Source: AC-32 sp035473395
GTDB lineage: Bacteria; Actinomycetota; Thermoleophilia; Gaiellales; Gaiellaceae
NCBI GenBank assembly: GCA_035473395.1
Contig: DATIOF010000019.1
Span: 1-36,952 of the forward strand
Direction of reading: 5' to 3'
DNA length: 36,952 nucleotides
The notes beneath the pieces are model-generated. The model saw only the letters and a program-made list of their open reading frames with translations. It ran no database searches and was not told where the DNA came from. Shown one piece after another: positions 28,257 through 36,022 of the stretch. Each line of letters opens with the position of its first letter. Positions within the stretch are counted from its first letter, which is position 1. Position numbers and translations under genes: made by a program.

Positions 28257-30092
28257 GTGACCAAGCAGGTCGAGCAGCTCGAGCAAGTGACCATTCGCTT
28301 CGCCGGCGACTCCGGCGACGGCATGCAGCTGACCGGCGGCCGTTTCACCAGCGAGACGGCGCTCGTCGGCAACGACATCTCGACCCTGCCCGACTTCCCG
28401 GCCGAGATCCGCGCGCCGGCCGGCTCGCTGCCCGGCGTCTCCGGCTTCCAGCTCCATTTCGCCGACCACGACATCCTCACGCCCGGCGACGCGCCCGACG
28501 TGCTGGTGGCGATGAACCCGGCGGCGCTGAAGACGAACCTGCGCGACCTGCCCAAGGGCGGCACGCTGATCGTCAACCGCGACGCCTTCACCGAGCGCAA
28601 CCTCGAGAAGGCCGGCTACGAGGCGAGCCCGCTCGACGACGGCTCGCTCGACGAGTACCACGTTCACGACGTCCCGCTGACGAGCCTCACGCTCGAGGCG
28701 CTGAAGGAGATCGACGTCACGAAGCGCGAGGCGGAGCGGTCGAAGAACATGTTCGCGCTCGGCCTGATGTCGTGGCTCTACCACCGCCCGACCGACGGGA
28801 CGATCGCCTACCTGGAGAAGAAGTTCGCGTCGAAGCCGGAGATCGCCGAGGCAAACGTCAAGGCGTTCAAGGCCGGCTGGGCCTACGGCGAGACCTCGGA
28901 GGACTTCGTCGTCTCGTACGAGGTTGCGCCCGCGCCGATGGCGCCGGGCACCTACCGCAACATCACGGGCAACCAGGCGCTCGGGATCGGGTTGATCGCG
29001 GCCAGCGTGAAGAGCGGGCTGCCGCTCTTCCTCGGCGCCTACCCGATCACGCCCGCGTCGGAGATCCTCGAGCACCTCTCGCGGCACAAGCGCTTCGGCG
29101 TCCGCACCTTCCAGGCCGAGGACGAGATCGCGGCCGTAGGAGCGGCGGTGGGCGCGAGCTTCGGCGGCGCGCTCGGCGTCTGCACCTCGAGCGGCCCCGG
29201 CGTGGTGCTCAAGGCAGAGACCGTCGGTCTGGCCGTCGCCCTCGAGCTGCCGCTGCTGATCCTCGACATCCAACGCGCCGGCCCTTCGACCGGCATGCCG
29301 ACCAAGCCCGAGCAGGCCGACCTGCTGATGGTGCTCTACGGCCGCAACGCCGAGTCGCCGGTCCCGGTCGTGGCCGCATCCACCCCGGGCGGCTGCTTCG
29401 ACGCGGCGCTCGAGGCGGCGCGGATCGCGCTCAAGTACCGCACGCCCGTCTACCTGCTCTCGGACGCGTACCTGGCCAACGGCTCGGAGCCGTGGCTCTT
29501 GCCCGACGTGGCCGCGCTCGCGGAGATCCCGGTCGAGTTCGCGAGCGGGCCGAATCGCGACGGCGAGTTCCTCCCCTACGTGCGCGACCCCGAGACCCTC
29601 GCGCGCGTGTGGGCTATTCCCGGCACGCCCGGGCTCGAGCATCGCATCGGCGGCCTGGAGAAGCAGGACGAGACCGGCAACGTCTCGTATGACCCCGACA
29701 ACCATGACCGGATGGTGCGCCTGCGCGCGCAGAAGGTCGCGAACATCGCCGCCGACATCCCGGAGCTCGAGGTCGACGATCCCGACGGCGCGTCGCTGCT
29801 CGTCCTCGGCTGGGGTGGCACCTACGGCCCGATCACGGCGGGCGTGCGCCGGCTGCGCAAGGAGGGCAAGCAGGTCGCGCAGGCGCACCTGACGCACCTG
29901 AACCCGTTCCCGCGCAACACCGGCGACGTCCTTCGCTCGTACGACCGTGTGCTCGTGCCCGAGATGAACCTCGGCCAGCTGCTGAAGCTCGTGCGCGCCG
30001 AATTCCTGGTCGACGCGGTCGGCTTCAACCAGGTGCGCGGCCAGCCGCTGCGGGCCGGCGACCTCGCGGATGCGATGGAGGCGCTGCTTTGA
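28257..30092 (+). CDS. korA: 2-oxoacid:ferredoxin oxidoreductase, fused gamma-alpha subunit
   Basis: 611-aa large subunit of a 2-oxoacid (probably 2-oxoglutarate) ferredoxin oxidoreductase, which decarboxylates the acid with CoA and reduces ferredoxin. The N-terminal gamma domain (about 8-195) begins VTIRFAGDSGDGMQLTGG. The alpha domain (about 225-450) has YPITPASEILEHL, FQAEDEIAAVGAAVGAS, TSSGPGVVLKAE and QRAGPSTGMPTKPEQADLL. The C-terminal domain (about 500-611) has LLVLGWGGTYGPI. The two-subunit layout lacks a ferredoxin-like delta subunit, as in mycobacterial KorAB. The korB start overlaps its stop (TTGA). Oxoglutarate rather than pyruvate is inferred from the KorAB architecture. Confidence 0.93.
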   Translation: MTKQVEQLEQVTIRFAGDSGDGMQLTGGRFTSETALVGNDISTLPDFPAEIRAPAGSLPGVSGFQLHFADHDILTPGDAPDVLVAMNPAALKTNLRDLPKGGTLIVNRDAFTERNLEKAGYEASPLDDGSLDEYHVHDVPLTSLTLEALKEIDVTKREAERSKNMFALGLMSWLYHRPTDGTIAYLEKKFASKPEIAEANVKAFKAGWAYGETSEDFVVSYEVAPAPMAPGTYRNITGNQALGIGLIAASVKSGLPLFLGAYPITPASEILEHLSRHKRFGVRTFQAEDEIAAVGAAVGASFGGALGVCTSSGPGVVLKAETVGLAVALELPLLILDIQRAGPSTGMPTKPEQADLLMVLYGRNAESPVPVVAASTPGGCFDAALEAARIALKYRTPVYLLSDAYLANGSEPWLLPDVAALAEIPVEFASGPNRDGEFLPYVRDPETLARVWAIPGTPGLEHRIGGLEKQDETGNVSYDPDNHDRMVRLRAQKVANIAADIPELEVDDPDGASLLVLGWGGTYGPITAGVRRLRKEGKQVAQAHLTHLNPFPRNTGDVLRSYDRVLVPEMNLGQLLKLVRAEFLVDAVGFNQVRGQPLRAGDLADAMEALL

Positions 30093-31090
30093 GCGCCAAC
30101 GGCGATCTGACCGCGAAGGACTTCAAGACCGACCAGGAGGTCCGCTGGTGCCCCGGCTGCGGCGACTACGCGATCCTCGCCGCGGTGCAGAGCTTCCTGC
30201 CGGAGCTCGGGATCCCACGCGAGAACATCGTCTTCATCTCGGGCATCGGGTGCGCCGCGCGCTTCCCGTACTACGTCGAGACCTACGGCATCCACTCGAT
30301 CCACGGCCGCGCGCCGGCGATCGCGACCGGGCTCGCGCTCTCGCGGCCCGACCTGTCGGTCTGGGTCGTCTCCGGCGACGGCGACGCGCTCTCGATCGGG
30401 GGCAACCACCTCATCCACGCGCTGCGCCGGAACGTGAACGTGAAGATCCTGATGTTCAACAACCAGATCTACGGCCTGACGAAGGGGCAGTACTCGCCGA
30501 CCTCGCCGCTCGGGACGGTGAACAAGACGACGCCGATGGGGTCGGTCGACTACCCGTTCAACCCGGTCGCGCTGGCGCTCGGCGCCGAGGCGACCTTCGT
30601 CGCGCGCTCGATCGACACCGACCGCGCGCACCTGACCGAGACGCTGCGCCGCGCGCACGCCCATCCGGGCGCCGCGTTCGTCGAGATCTACCAGAACTGC
30701 AACGTCTACAACGATGGCGCCTTCGACGCCGTGCGCGACCAGAAGGAGAACCGGATCCTGCTCTCCCACGGCGAGCCGGTGCGCTTCGGCGAGGACGGCG
30801 AGCGTGGGGTGCGCATGCGGCCGGATGGCTCGGCGGAGATCGTCGACGGCGCCGCCGAGGGCGAGCTGCTCGTCCACGACGAGCACGCGGAGACGACGTC
30901 TCTGGCGAACGCGCTGGCGCGGCTCTCGCACACCCCGCACGGCCCGACGCCGATCGGCGTCTTCCGTGACGTCGAGCGCCCGGTCTACGACCGCCTGCTG
31001 GACGAACAGCTCACGCGTGCGCGAGACGAGCAGGGCGAGGGCGACCTCGGCGAGCTGCTGCACGCGGGCGACACCTGGACGATCGGCTGA
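30089..31090 (+). CDS. korB: 2-oxoacid:ferredoxin oxidoreductase, beta subunit
   Basis: 333-aa thiamine-diphosphate-binding subunit of the KorAB complex. It starts at TTG 30089, overlapping the korA stop. WCPGCGDYAIL (Cys21, Cys24) gives the conserved N-terminal cysteines. The ThDP/Mg motif runs from VVSGDGDALSIGGNH (about 92-106) to MFNNQIYGLTKGQYSPT (about 121-137), with the further [4Fe-4S]-associated Cys at GIGCAARFPYY. QNCNVYNDGAF is typical of KorB. The last 80 residues form a charged C-terminal extension. The electron acceptor ferredoxin is not in the window. Confidence 0.95.
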   Translation: MSANGDLTAKDFKTDQEVRWCPGCGDYAILAAVQSFLPELGIPRENIVFISGIGCAARFPYYVETYGIHSIHGRAPAIATGLALSRPDLSVWVVSGDGDALSIGGNHLIHALRRNVNVKILMFNNQIYGLTKGQYSPTSPLGTVNKTTPMGSVDYPFNPVALALGAEATFVARSIDTDRAHLTETLRRAHAHPGAAFVEIYQNCNVYNDGAFDAVRDQKENRILLSHGEPVRFGEDGERGVRMRPDGSAEIVDGAAEGELLVHDEHAETTSLANALARLSHTPHGPTPIGVFRDVERPVYDRLLDEQLTRARDEQGEGDLGELLHAGDTWTIG

Positions 31091-31923
31091 GCGCCACCAT
31101 CCCGTTTCGCGATTGGCGGACGGCCTACTTCGTCGTCGGCGACCGCGAGGAGCCCGGGCGGCTGCCGCTCCTCTGCCTCCATGGCGGGCCCGGTGGGTCG
31201 CACCTGCCGCTGACGGCGCTTGCGCCGCTCGCCGACCAGGGGCGTCGTGTCGTCTTCTTCGACCAGCTCGGCAGCGGCGAGTCGTCGCGACCCGACGAGC
31301 CGTCGCTCTGGACCGTCGAGACGTTCGTCGAGCAGGTGCAGAGCGTCCGCGACGGGCTCGGGCTCGATGAGATCCACCTGTTCGGCTCGTCGTGGGGCGG
31401 GATGCTCGCGCTGGAGTACCTGTTCACGCGGTCGGCCGGCGTTGCGAGCGTCACCCTCAACTCGACGCCGACGAGCGCGCCGCGCTGGGCGGTCGAGACG
31501 CTGCGGCTCGCAGCCGAGCTGCCGCCCGGGCTCGACGAGAAAGCCGCCGAGTCGGAGTTCAAGCGTCGCCACATCTGCCGGCTCGACCCGGAGCCCGAGG
31601 TGCTCACCCTGGCGCGGGCGCAGTTCGGCGCGCAGGTCTACGAGACCATGTGGGGCCCGAACGAGTTCACCGTCACGGGCACGCTCAGGGACTGGGACGT
31701 GATCGACCGGCTCGGCGAGCTCGACCTGCCGGCGCTGATCACGTCCGGGCTCCACGACGAGTGCACGCCGACGCTCGTCCAGCCGCTCGCCGACGGGATC
31801 GCGGACGCCGAGTGGGTGCTGTTCGAGGAGAGCGCGCACATGCCGTACCTCGAGGAGCCGGAGCGCTATCTCGAAGTCGTCGGCGGCTTCCTCGAGCGGG
31901 TCGAGGCTCAGACGAACGCCTGA
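31087..31923 (+). CDS. Prolyl aminopeptidase-like alpha/beta hydrolase; probable CTG start
   Basis: 278-aa alpha/beta hydrolase of the proline iminopeptidase (S33) type, which removes N-terminal proline or hydrolyses related amides. The oxyanion loop HGGPGG is at residues 32-37, FFDQLGSGESSRP follows, and the nucleophile elbow GSSWGG puts Ser102 in place. The Asp (SGLHDECTPT) and His (ESAHMPYLE) complete the triad. The frame has no ATG, GTG or TTG before 31336, which would delete HGGPGG and leave a non-functional fragment. The CTG at 31087 overlaps the korB stop as CTGA, like the ATGA/GTGA/TTGA overlaps elsewhere here, so I place the start there. Its end overlaps the convergent TauE gene by 16 bp. 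Confidence 0.85.
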   Translation: MSATIPFRDWRTAYFVVGDREEPGRLPLLCLHGGPGGSHLPLTALAPLADQGRRVVFFDQLGSGESSRPDEPSLWTVETFVEQVQSVRDGLGLDEIHLFGSSWGGMLALEYLFTRSAGVASVTLNSTPTSAPRWAVETLRLAAELPPGLDEKAAESEFKRRHICRLDPEPEVLTLARAQFGAQVYETMWGPNEFTVTGTLRDWDVIDRLGELDLPALITSGLHDECTPTLVQPLADGIADAEWVLFEESAHMPYLEEPERYLEVVGGFLERVEAQTNA

Positions 31924-32657
31924 ATCGCCGCGCCCGTGCCGGCGACCAGCAGGACGAAGCCGATCGCGCGGATCAACTGCGGCTCCGAGAGACGGCCGGT
32001 GAGCCGCGCCCCGATCAGCGCCGCAGGGATCGAGGCTGCGCCGCCCACCGCGATCAGCCTCCAGTCGGGCGCCGCCGAGGGCAGGTGGCCGAGCAGCCCT
32101 GCGACGCCGACGCAGACGCCGACCGCGAGGTTCGTCCCGACCGCGCGCGAGGCGGGCTCGCCGACGAGCCGCAGCAGCGCCGGCATGCGCAGCGAGCCCA
32201 GGATCAGGCCGACGAAGCCGCCGAGCAGGCCGATCACGAGGCCGGAGACGACCGCCGCAACCCGCGAGAACTCGGCCCGCACCTTCGCCTGCCGGGGTTT
32301 CCGGAGCAAGAGGTCGAGCCCGCTGTAGAACAGCACGGCCGCGATCACGAGCAGCAGTGCCGTCTTGGGCACGCGCCCCGCGAGGTAGCCGCCAACAAGC
32401 GCGCCGGCGACCGACGGCGGCGCCATCCAGCCGAACAGCTTCCAGTTGATCCGCCCGGCGCGGATGTGCGCGGTTCCCGCCGTCGCCGCGGCGATCCCGG
32501 AGACGGCGATGTTCGCGCCGCCGCCCGCGGCCGGCGAGGAGGCCACGGCGGCGAACAGCGGCAGGCGCAGGTTCCCGAGCACGAGGCCGACCGCGCCGCC
32601 GGCGACCGCGACCACGAACGACCAGGCGGCGACCGCGATCAGCTCGAGCCCGCTCAC
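31908..32657 (-). CDS. TauE/SafE family membrane permease
   Basis: 249-aa membrane protein with about eight hydrophobic helices in two repeated halves. The first starts WSFVVAVAGGAVGLVLGNLRLPLF; the second has VSGLVIGLLGGFVGLILGSLRMPALL. The repeated G-G-x-x-G-L-x-L-G-x-L-R-x-P motif is characteristic of the TauE/SafE (DUF81) exporters of sulfite, sulfoacetate and similar anions. The actual substrate is unknown. GTG 32657 is preferred over the TTG at 32672 because a TACGCT box lies 6 nt before it (leaderless). Confidence 0.9.
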   Translation of the reverse strand: MSGLELIAVAAWSFVVAVAGGAVGLVLGNLRLPLFAAVASSPAAGGGANIAVSGIAAATAGTAHIRAGRINWKLFGWMAPPSVAGALVGGYLAGRVPKTALLLVIAAVLFYSGLDLLLRKPRQAKVRAEFSRVAAVVSGLVIGLLGGFVGLILGSLRMPALLRLVGEPASRAVGTNLAVGVCVGVAGLLGHLPSAAPDWRLIAVGGAASIPAALIGARLTGRLSEPQLIRAIGFVLLVAGTGAAIQAFV

Positions 32658-32663
32658 GGGGCG

Positions 32664-32669
32664 AGCGTA
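32664..32669 (-). promoter_or_regulatory. -10-like box of the TauE/SafE gene (leaderless)
   Basis: Minus-strand TACGCT (32669-32664), then 6 nt and GTG 32657. The same hexamer precedes the synthetase GTG at 1716. Confidence 0.45.
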
Positions 32670-32677
32670 CAAAGGGC

Positions 32678-32701
32678 GAGGCCCGCCGGTCGGCGGGCCT
32701 C
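32678..32701. terminator. Perfect 10-bp GC hairpin after the RTX-like gene
   Basis: Stem GAGGCCCGCC (32678-32687) / GGCGGGCCTC (32692-32701) with a 4-nt loop, 32 nt past the stop of the RTX-like gene on the minus strand. There is no T-run immediately after it. Confidence 0.55.
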
Positions 32702-32732
32702 GAGGAGGACGACTGGGCTGAGGGGAGAGGTG

Positions 32733-33347
32733 CTAGCCGTCCGAACCGACGGAGACCGTCTTCACGACCTCGCAGTTCACGGTGGTGTCGTTCTCGCCCG
32801 CGCGGAGCCACGCGACGTCGTGGTCGCCCGGGCCGCAGTCGAGCGTGTCGACCTGGTTGTCGCGCGCGAGCGCGTGCAGGACGTCGTTGCCGTCGCCGCC
32901 GAACTCGTGGTCGACGCCGCGGCCGCCCCAGAGGAAGTCGCGCTGGGAGCCGCCGTTGAGGGTGTCGTCACCCGGGCCGCCGTGCAGCCGGCTGAGGCCG
33001 TTGTCGCCGGCGGTGAGCGTGTCGTTCCCGTAGCCGCCCCAGACGACCGCGCGGCCGTTACCCGCGGTGATCGTGTCGTTGTCGGGGCCGCCGAAGAGCC
33101 GGTCGAGCCCGGGGCCGCCGTCGATCGTGTCGTTGCCGCGGCCGCCGAAGACGACGTCGCGGCCCTCTGCGGCCGAGATCTGGTCGTTGCCGGCGAGGCC
33201 CTGGATGTAGTCGCGATTCGGGGTGCCAGCGATCACGTCGTCGCCGCGCGTGCCGCGGATCACGTTGAACCAGCGTGCCCCCGCGACGCCCGTCACGGCG
33301 AGGCCGACGCCGAGGGCGAGTGCGAGGACGATCAGCTTGCGAACCAT
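32733..33347 (-). CDS. Exported RTX-like (hemolysin-type calcium-binding repeat) protein
   Basis: 204-aa secreted protein. A signal peptide (MVRKLIVLALALGVGLAVTG, cut near VAGA) is followed by repeats of the G-G-x-G-x-D type: GLAGNDQI, GGRGNDTIDGGPGLDRLFGG, GGYGNDTL, GGPGDDTLNGG, GGRGVDHEFGGDGNDVL. Such repeats form a calcium-binding beta-roll. The C-terminus (DTLDCGPGDHDVAW..., VNCE) has two Cys that may form a disulfide. It is short and has no catalytic domain, so it may be a structural or calcium-buffering surface protein. ATG 33347 has a strong GGAGG site upstream. Confidence 0.88.
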   Translation of the reverse strand: MVRKLIVLALALGVGLAVTGVAGARWFNVIRGTRGDDVIAGTPNRDYIQGLAGNDQISAAEGRDVVFGGRGNDTIDGGPGLDRLFGGPDNDTITAGNGRAVVWGGYGNDTLTAGDNGLSRLHGGPGDDTLNGGSQRDFLWGGRGVDHEFGGDGNDVLHALARDNQVDTLDCGPGDHDVAWLRAGENDTTVNCEVVKTVSVGSDG

Positions 33348-33395
33348 GGAAAACCTCCGTTGAGGGAGCCTGCTGGGCCTCAGTAAACGGCGCGC

Positions 33396-33423
33396 GCATT
33401 AGGCCTCTTTGGGCGAATTGCAA
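33396..33423 (-). promoter_or_regulatory. Possible promoter of the RTX-like gene
   Basis: Minus strand TTGCAA (33423-33418), a 16-nt spacer, TAATGC (33401-33396). It lies in the 129-nt divergent region shared with the PASTA gene, which is otherwise empty. Confidence 0.3.
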
Positions 33424-33476
33424 AGATTTTTTCAGCGACAGGTTCGGGGTTGAGGCCAAATGGAGAGAAGGCGGCG

Positions 33477-34778
33477 GTGAGAATTCGCCGCGCGCCGCAA
33501 GCGCCGCCCCCGGAGCAGACCACCGTCGTCGACGAAGGTCTGCCGCCGGGCACGGTCGTCGAGGAAGAGGAGCTCCTGCCGCCTCCGCCCCCGGGGCCGC
33601 CGCCTCGGCCCTTGCTCTGGCCCTGGTTACTGCTGCTCTTGGCGCTCGTGATCGGCGGACTCGTCGCCCTGTGGCTACTCACGCGCGACAACGGCCACAA
33701 GTCGACCGTCAACGTGCCGAACGTCGTCCGGCTGGCAGCGCCCGAGGCGGTCTCGCGGGTGCACAGCCGGGGCCTGATCTCCCGGATCCTCAGGCAGAAG
33801 AGCTCCGCTGCGCCGGGAACTGTCGTCGCGCAGCACCCGAGCGCGGGCGCGGACGTGCTTCGCCACTCGGTGGTGACGCTGACCGTCTCGACTGCGCAGA
33901 GCGCGGCCGTCCCCGACGTGCTCGGCCAGCGGTCGGCCGCGGCCGTTACTGCGCTGCGCGCCAAGGGCTTCGATGTGAGAAGGACCACGGTCACCTCGAA
34001 CCAGGCGACGGACACCGTTGTCGCGCAAAGCCCGCAGGCCGGCTCGCAGGCCGCGCGTGGCTCGACCGTCACGATCAACGTCTCGCGCGGCCTCGTCGCC
34101 GTCCCGCAGACGGTGGGACAGCAGCGCGATGCCGCCGTCACGGCCGTTCGCGGCGCCGGCCTCGTGCCGAAGGCCTACACCGTGCCGTCTTCGCGGCCGA
34201 AGGGCGTCGTCGTCGCCCAGCGCCCGGTGGCCGGGCAGCGCGTTCCCGGCGGTTCCGCGGTTCGGCTGAACGTCTCCAGCGGGAGTACCTCGGCCGCACC
34301 GCCTCCGCCGCCACCGCCACCACCTCCGCCGCAGGTCCCGCCGCCGCCACCGCCGCCCTCGAAGCCTCCGACCGTGACCGTGCCCGATGTGACCGGCCAG
34401 TTGCAGGACGCGGCTCAGAAGCAGCTCAACGCCTCGGGCCTGAAGGCGGGCGTCGTCTACGTGGCCTCAGCCGAGGTGCAGGGAACCGTCATCTCCCAGG
34501 CCCCGGTGGGCGGGACGACGCAGAAACGCGGCACCCGGATCCAGCTGAACGTCTCGCTCGGGCCGAGGGCCGTCGTCAAGGGCGTCCCCGACGTCCGCAA
34601 CCTCACTCCAGGAGCTGCGAGCGCCAAGCTGACCGCGGCCGGGTTCCGGGTGCAGACGCTTCCGCAGGGCGTCAGTGACCTGAGCCAGGTCGGGAAGATC
34701 GTCGACGAACAGCCGGCCGGCGCAAAGAACGCGCCGACAGGCTCCGTCGTGACGATCTACGTGGGCCGCGCCGCCTAG
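33477..34778 (+). CDS. Membrane-anchored multi-PASTA-domain protein
   Basis: 433-aa protein with a short cytoplasmic, Pro/Glu-rich N-terminus, one transmembrane helix (about 47-69) and an extracellular part made of five PASTA domains. Three lie at about 76-278; each begins with a VPxVxG/R-like strand and ends with a V-T-L-x-V-S strand. A poly-proline hinge (about 279-305) precedes two more. PASTA domains bind muropeptides or beta-lactams in PknB-type kinases, but no kinase domain is present here. It may be a peptidoglycan-sensing or cell-wall scaffold partner. GTG 33477 has GGAGAGAAGG 5 nt upstream. Its TAG stop shares CTAG with the stop of the convergent gene. Confidence 0.9.
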   Translation: MRIRRAPQAPPPEQTTVVDEGLPPGTVVEEEELLPPPPPGPPPRPLLWPWLLLLLALVIGGLVALWLLTRDNGHKSTVNVPNVVRLAAPEAVSRVHSRGLISRILRQKSSAAPGTVVAQHPSAGADVLRHSVVTLTVSTAQSAAVPDVLGQRSAAAVTALRAKGFDVRRTTVTSNQATDTVVAQSPQAGSQAARGSTVTINVSRGLVAVPQTVGQQRDAAVTAVRGAGLVPKAYTVPSSRPKGVVVAQRPVAGQRVPGGSAVRLNVSSGSTSAAPPPPPPPPPPPQVPPPPPPPSKPPTVTVPDVTGQLQDAAQKQLNASGLKAGVVYVASAEVQGTVISQAPVGGTTQKRGTRIQLNVSLGPRAVVKGVPDVRNLTPGAASAKLTAAGFRVQTLPQGVSDLSQVGKIVDEQPAGAKNAPTGSVVTIYVGRAA

Positions 34779-35746
34779 TCTTCGTCGCCGCCCTCGACCA
34801 CGTCCACGGAGACGATCAGGTCGGGGCGGATGAAGCGTCCGGCGTAGAAGGGCCACTGGCCCTCGGTCGCGGACGAGAACTGCTCGATCACTTCCTGGGC
34901 ACCTTCCATCGCGGTGCCGAAGTCGCGGAACGAGCCGACCTCGACGCCGTCGCCCTCCTTCAGGCGGACGACCACGCGGAAGTCGATCGCGCGCTTGGAC
35001 GCGGGCGCGAACAGCTCTTCGAGCGCAGGCACGCTGACCGGCTCGGCCGCGGCGAGCGGCTCGGAGACGGGCGGCGTGAGGTCGACCGGCTCGGGGGCGG
35101 GCTCAGAAGTGAGCTCGACCGGAGCGGGCGCGACGATTGGCTCGGGCTCGACCGCCGCGACCGGTTCGGGCTGCGGCGCGATCGCCGGCAGCTCGACCAC
35201 GGGCTCGACAGCAGCGGGCTCGGGGGCCGGCTCGGGATCGGCCGGGGCCATGAGCGGGATCGCTTGGAGCTCGACCGCAGGGGCGGCCGCGGGCTCGGCC
35301 GGAGCGACCGGCGCGGGCGCAGGCAGCTCCTCGACCGGAGCGGGCTCCTCGGCCGGAGCGGCGTCGGTGGCGAAGTAGTCGATCACGGGCGCGGCCGGCT
35401 CGACCGGAGCCTCGGGCGCCATCGGCGGCGGTGCCGGCTCGGCCTGGATCGGCTCGAGAGCCGGAGCAGGAGCGGGCGCCGGCGCCGGAGCCGGAGCCGG
35501 AGCCGGAGCAGGCGTCGCCGCCGGCTCGGGTTGGGGCACCTCGGCCACGAGGGGCTGGGGGGCCGGGGCCTCCAGAGCGGCCTCGGGAGGCCGGATCGCC
35601 GGAGGAGGAGTCGGCAGCTCGGAAAGACCGCCGTCGCCGGCCGGCATTGCCGAGGCCATGGGGCCCCGAACCACCGGCGGGCTGAGCGGAGGCTCGAGCC
35701 CGAGGCTCGCCCCCGCGGTGAATTCGTGCGTCCCTAGTGCCGACAT
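34775..35746 (-). CDS. Pro/Ala/Glu-rich protein with a small C-terminal domain
   Basis: 323 aa from ATG 35746, which has GGAAAGGG 7 nt upstream. About residues 50-250 are low complexity (APAPAP runs and EPAP-type repeats), likely an extended tether. The last 70 residues form a folded-looking module: RAIDFRVVVRLKEGDGVEVGSF, FGTAMEGAQEVIEQF, then WPFYAGRFIRPDLIVSVDVVE. I do not recognise this module; its fold looks alpha-beta. There is no signal peptide or membrane segment, so it is probably cytoplasmic. The same frame remains open and protein-like upstream (LMLVDAELAERARALL at about 35830-35780), with a TTG at 35845, so the true start could be earlier. Confidence 0.75.
   Translation of the reverse strand: MSALGTHEFTAGASLGLEPPLSPPVVRGPMASAMPAGDGGLSELPTPPPAIRPPEAALEAPAPQPLVAEVPQPEPAATPAPAPAPAPAPAPAPAPALEPIQAEPAPPPMAPEAPVEPAAPVIDYFATDAAPAEEPAPVEELPAPAPVAPAEPAAAPAVELQAIPLMAPADPEPAPEPAAVEPVVELPAIAPQPEPVAAVEPEPIVAPAPVELTSEPAPEPVDLTPPVSEPLAAAEPVSVPALEELFAPASKRAIDFRVVVRLKEGDGVEVGSFRDFGTAMEGAQEVIEQFSSATEGQWPFYAGRFIRPDLIVSVDVVEGGDED
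35457..35517. repeat. GGAGCC-type hexanucleotide repeats
   Basis: Tandem near-perfect hexamers (CCGGAG/GGAGCC and variants) within the Pro/Ala-rich gene, encoding an Ala-Pro run. The unit is in frame (6 bp), so copy-number change would alter tether length without a frameshift. Confidence 0.75.
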
Positions 35747-35984
35747 GTGTGTTCCCTTTCCGTTGGTCTCTTGCGGCTCCCGCAGGAGCGCGCGCGCTCG
35801 TTCGGCCAGCTCGGCATCCACGAGCATGAGCTCGGGCGAGAGCAACCGTTCGAGAGTGTGCTGGTGAATGAGACCAATCGCCGCAGTTTCCGCAAGTTCC
35901 TGAATACGCCAATGCGAGGGTTGTGCCCCGCAGACGCAGTATCGGTGAGGGCCTCGGGCCCGAGCATGCCCCGTTGGAGTGATT

Positions 35985-36015
35985 GGCGGGCGGCACGCAA
36001 CACGCGCCGCCCGCC
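35985..36015. terminator. 10-bp GC hairpin after the collagen-like gene
   Basis: Stem GGCGGGCGGC (35985-35994) / GCCGCCCGCC (36006-36015) with an 11-nt loop, 8 nt past the minus-strand stop at 36023. There is no T-run. The rest of 35747-36022 holds no certain gene, only the protein-like upstream extension of the Pro/Ala-rich frame. Confidence 0.5.
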
Positions 36016-36022
36016 GGTCGTT

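Noticed and set aside
35457..35517. Regular repeats suggesting a CRISPR array
   Set aside because: Units are 6 bp without spacers and encode an Ala-Pro tether.
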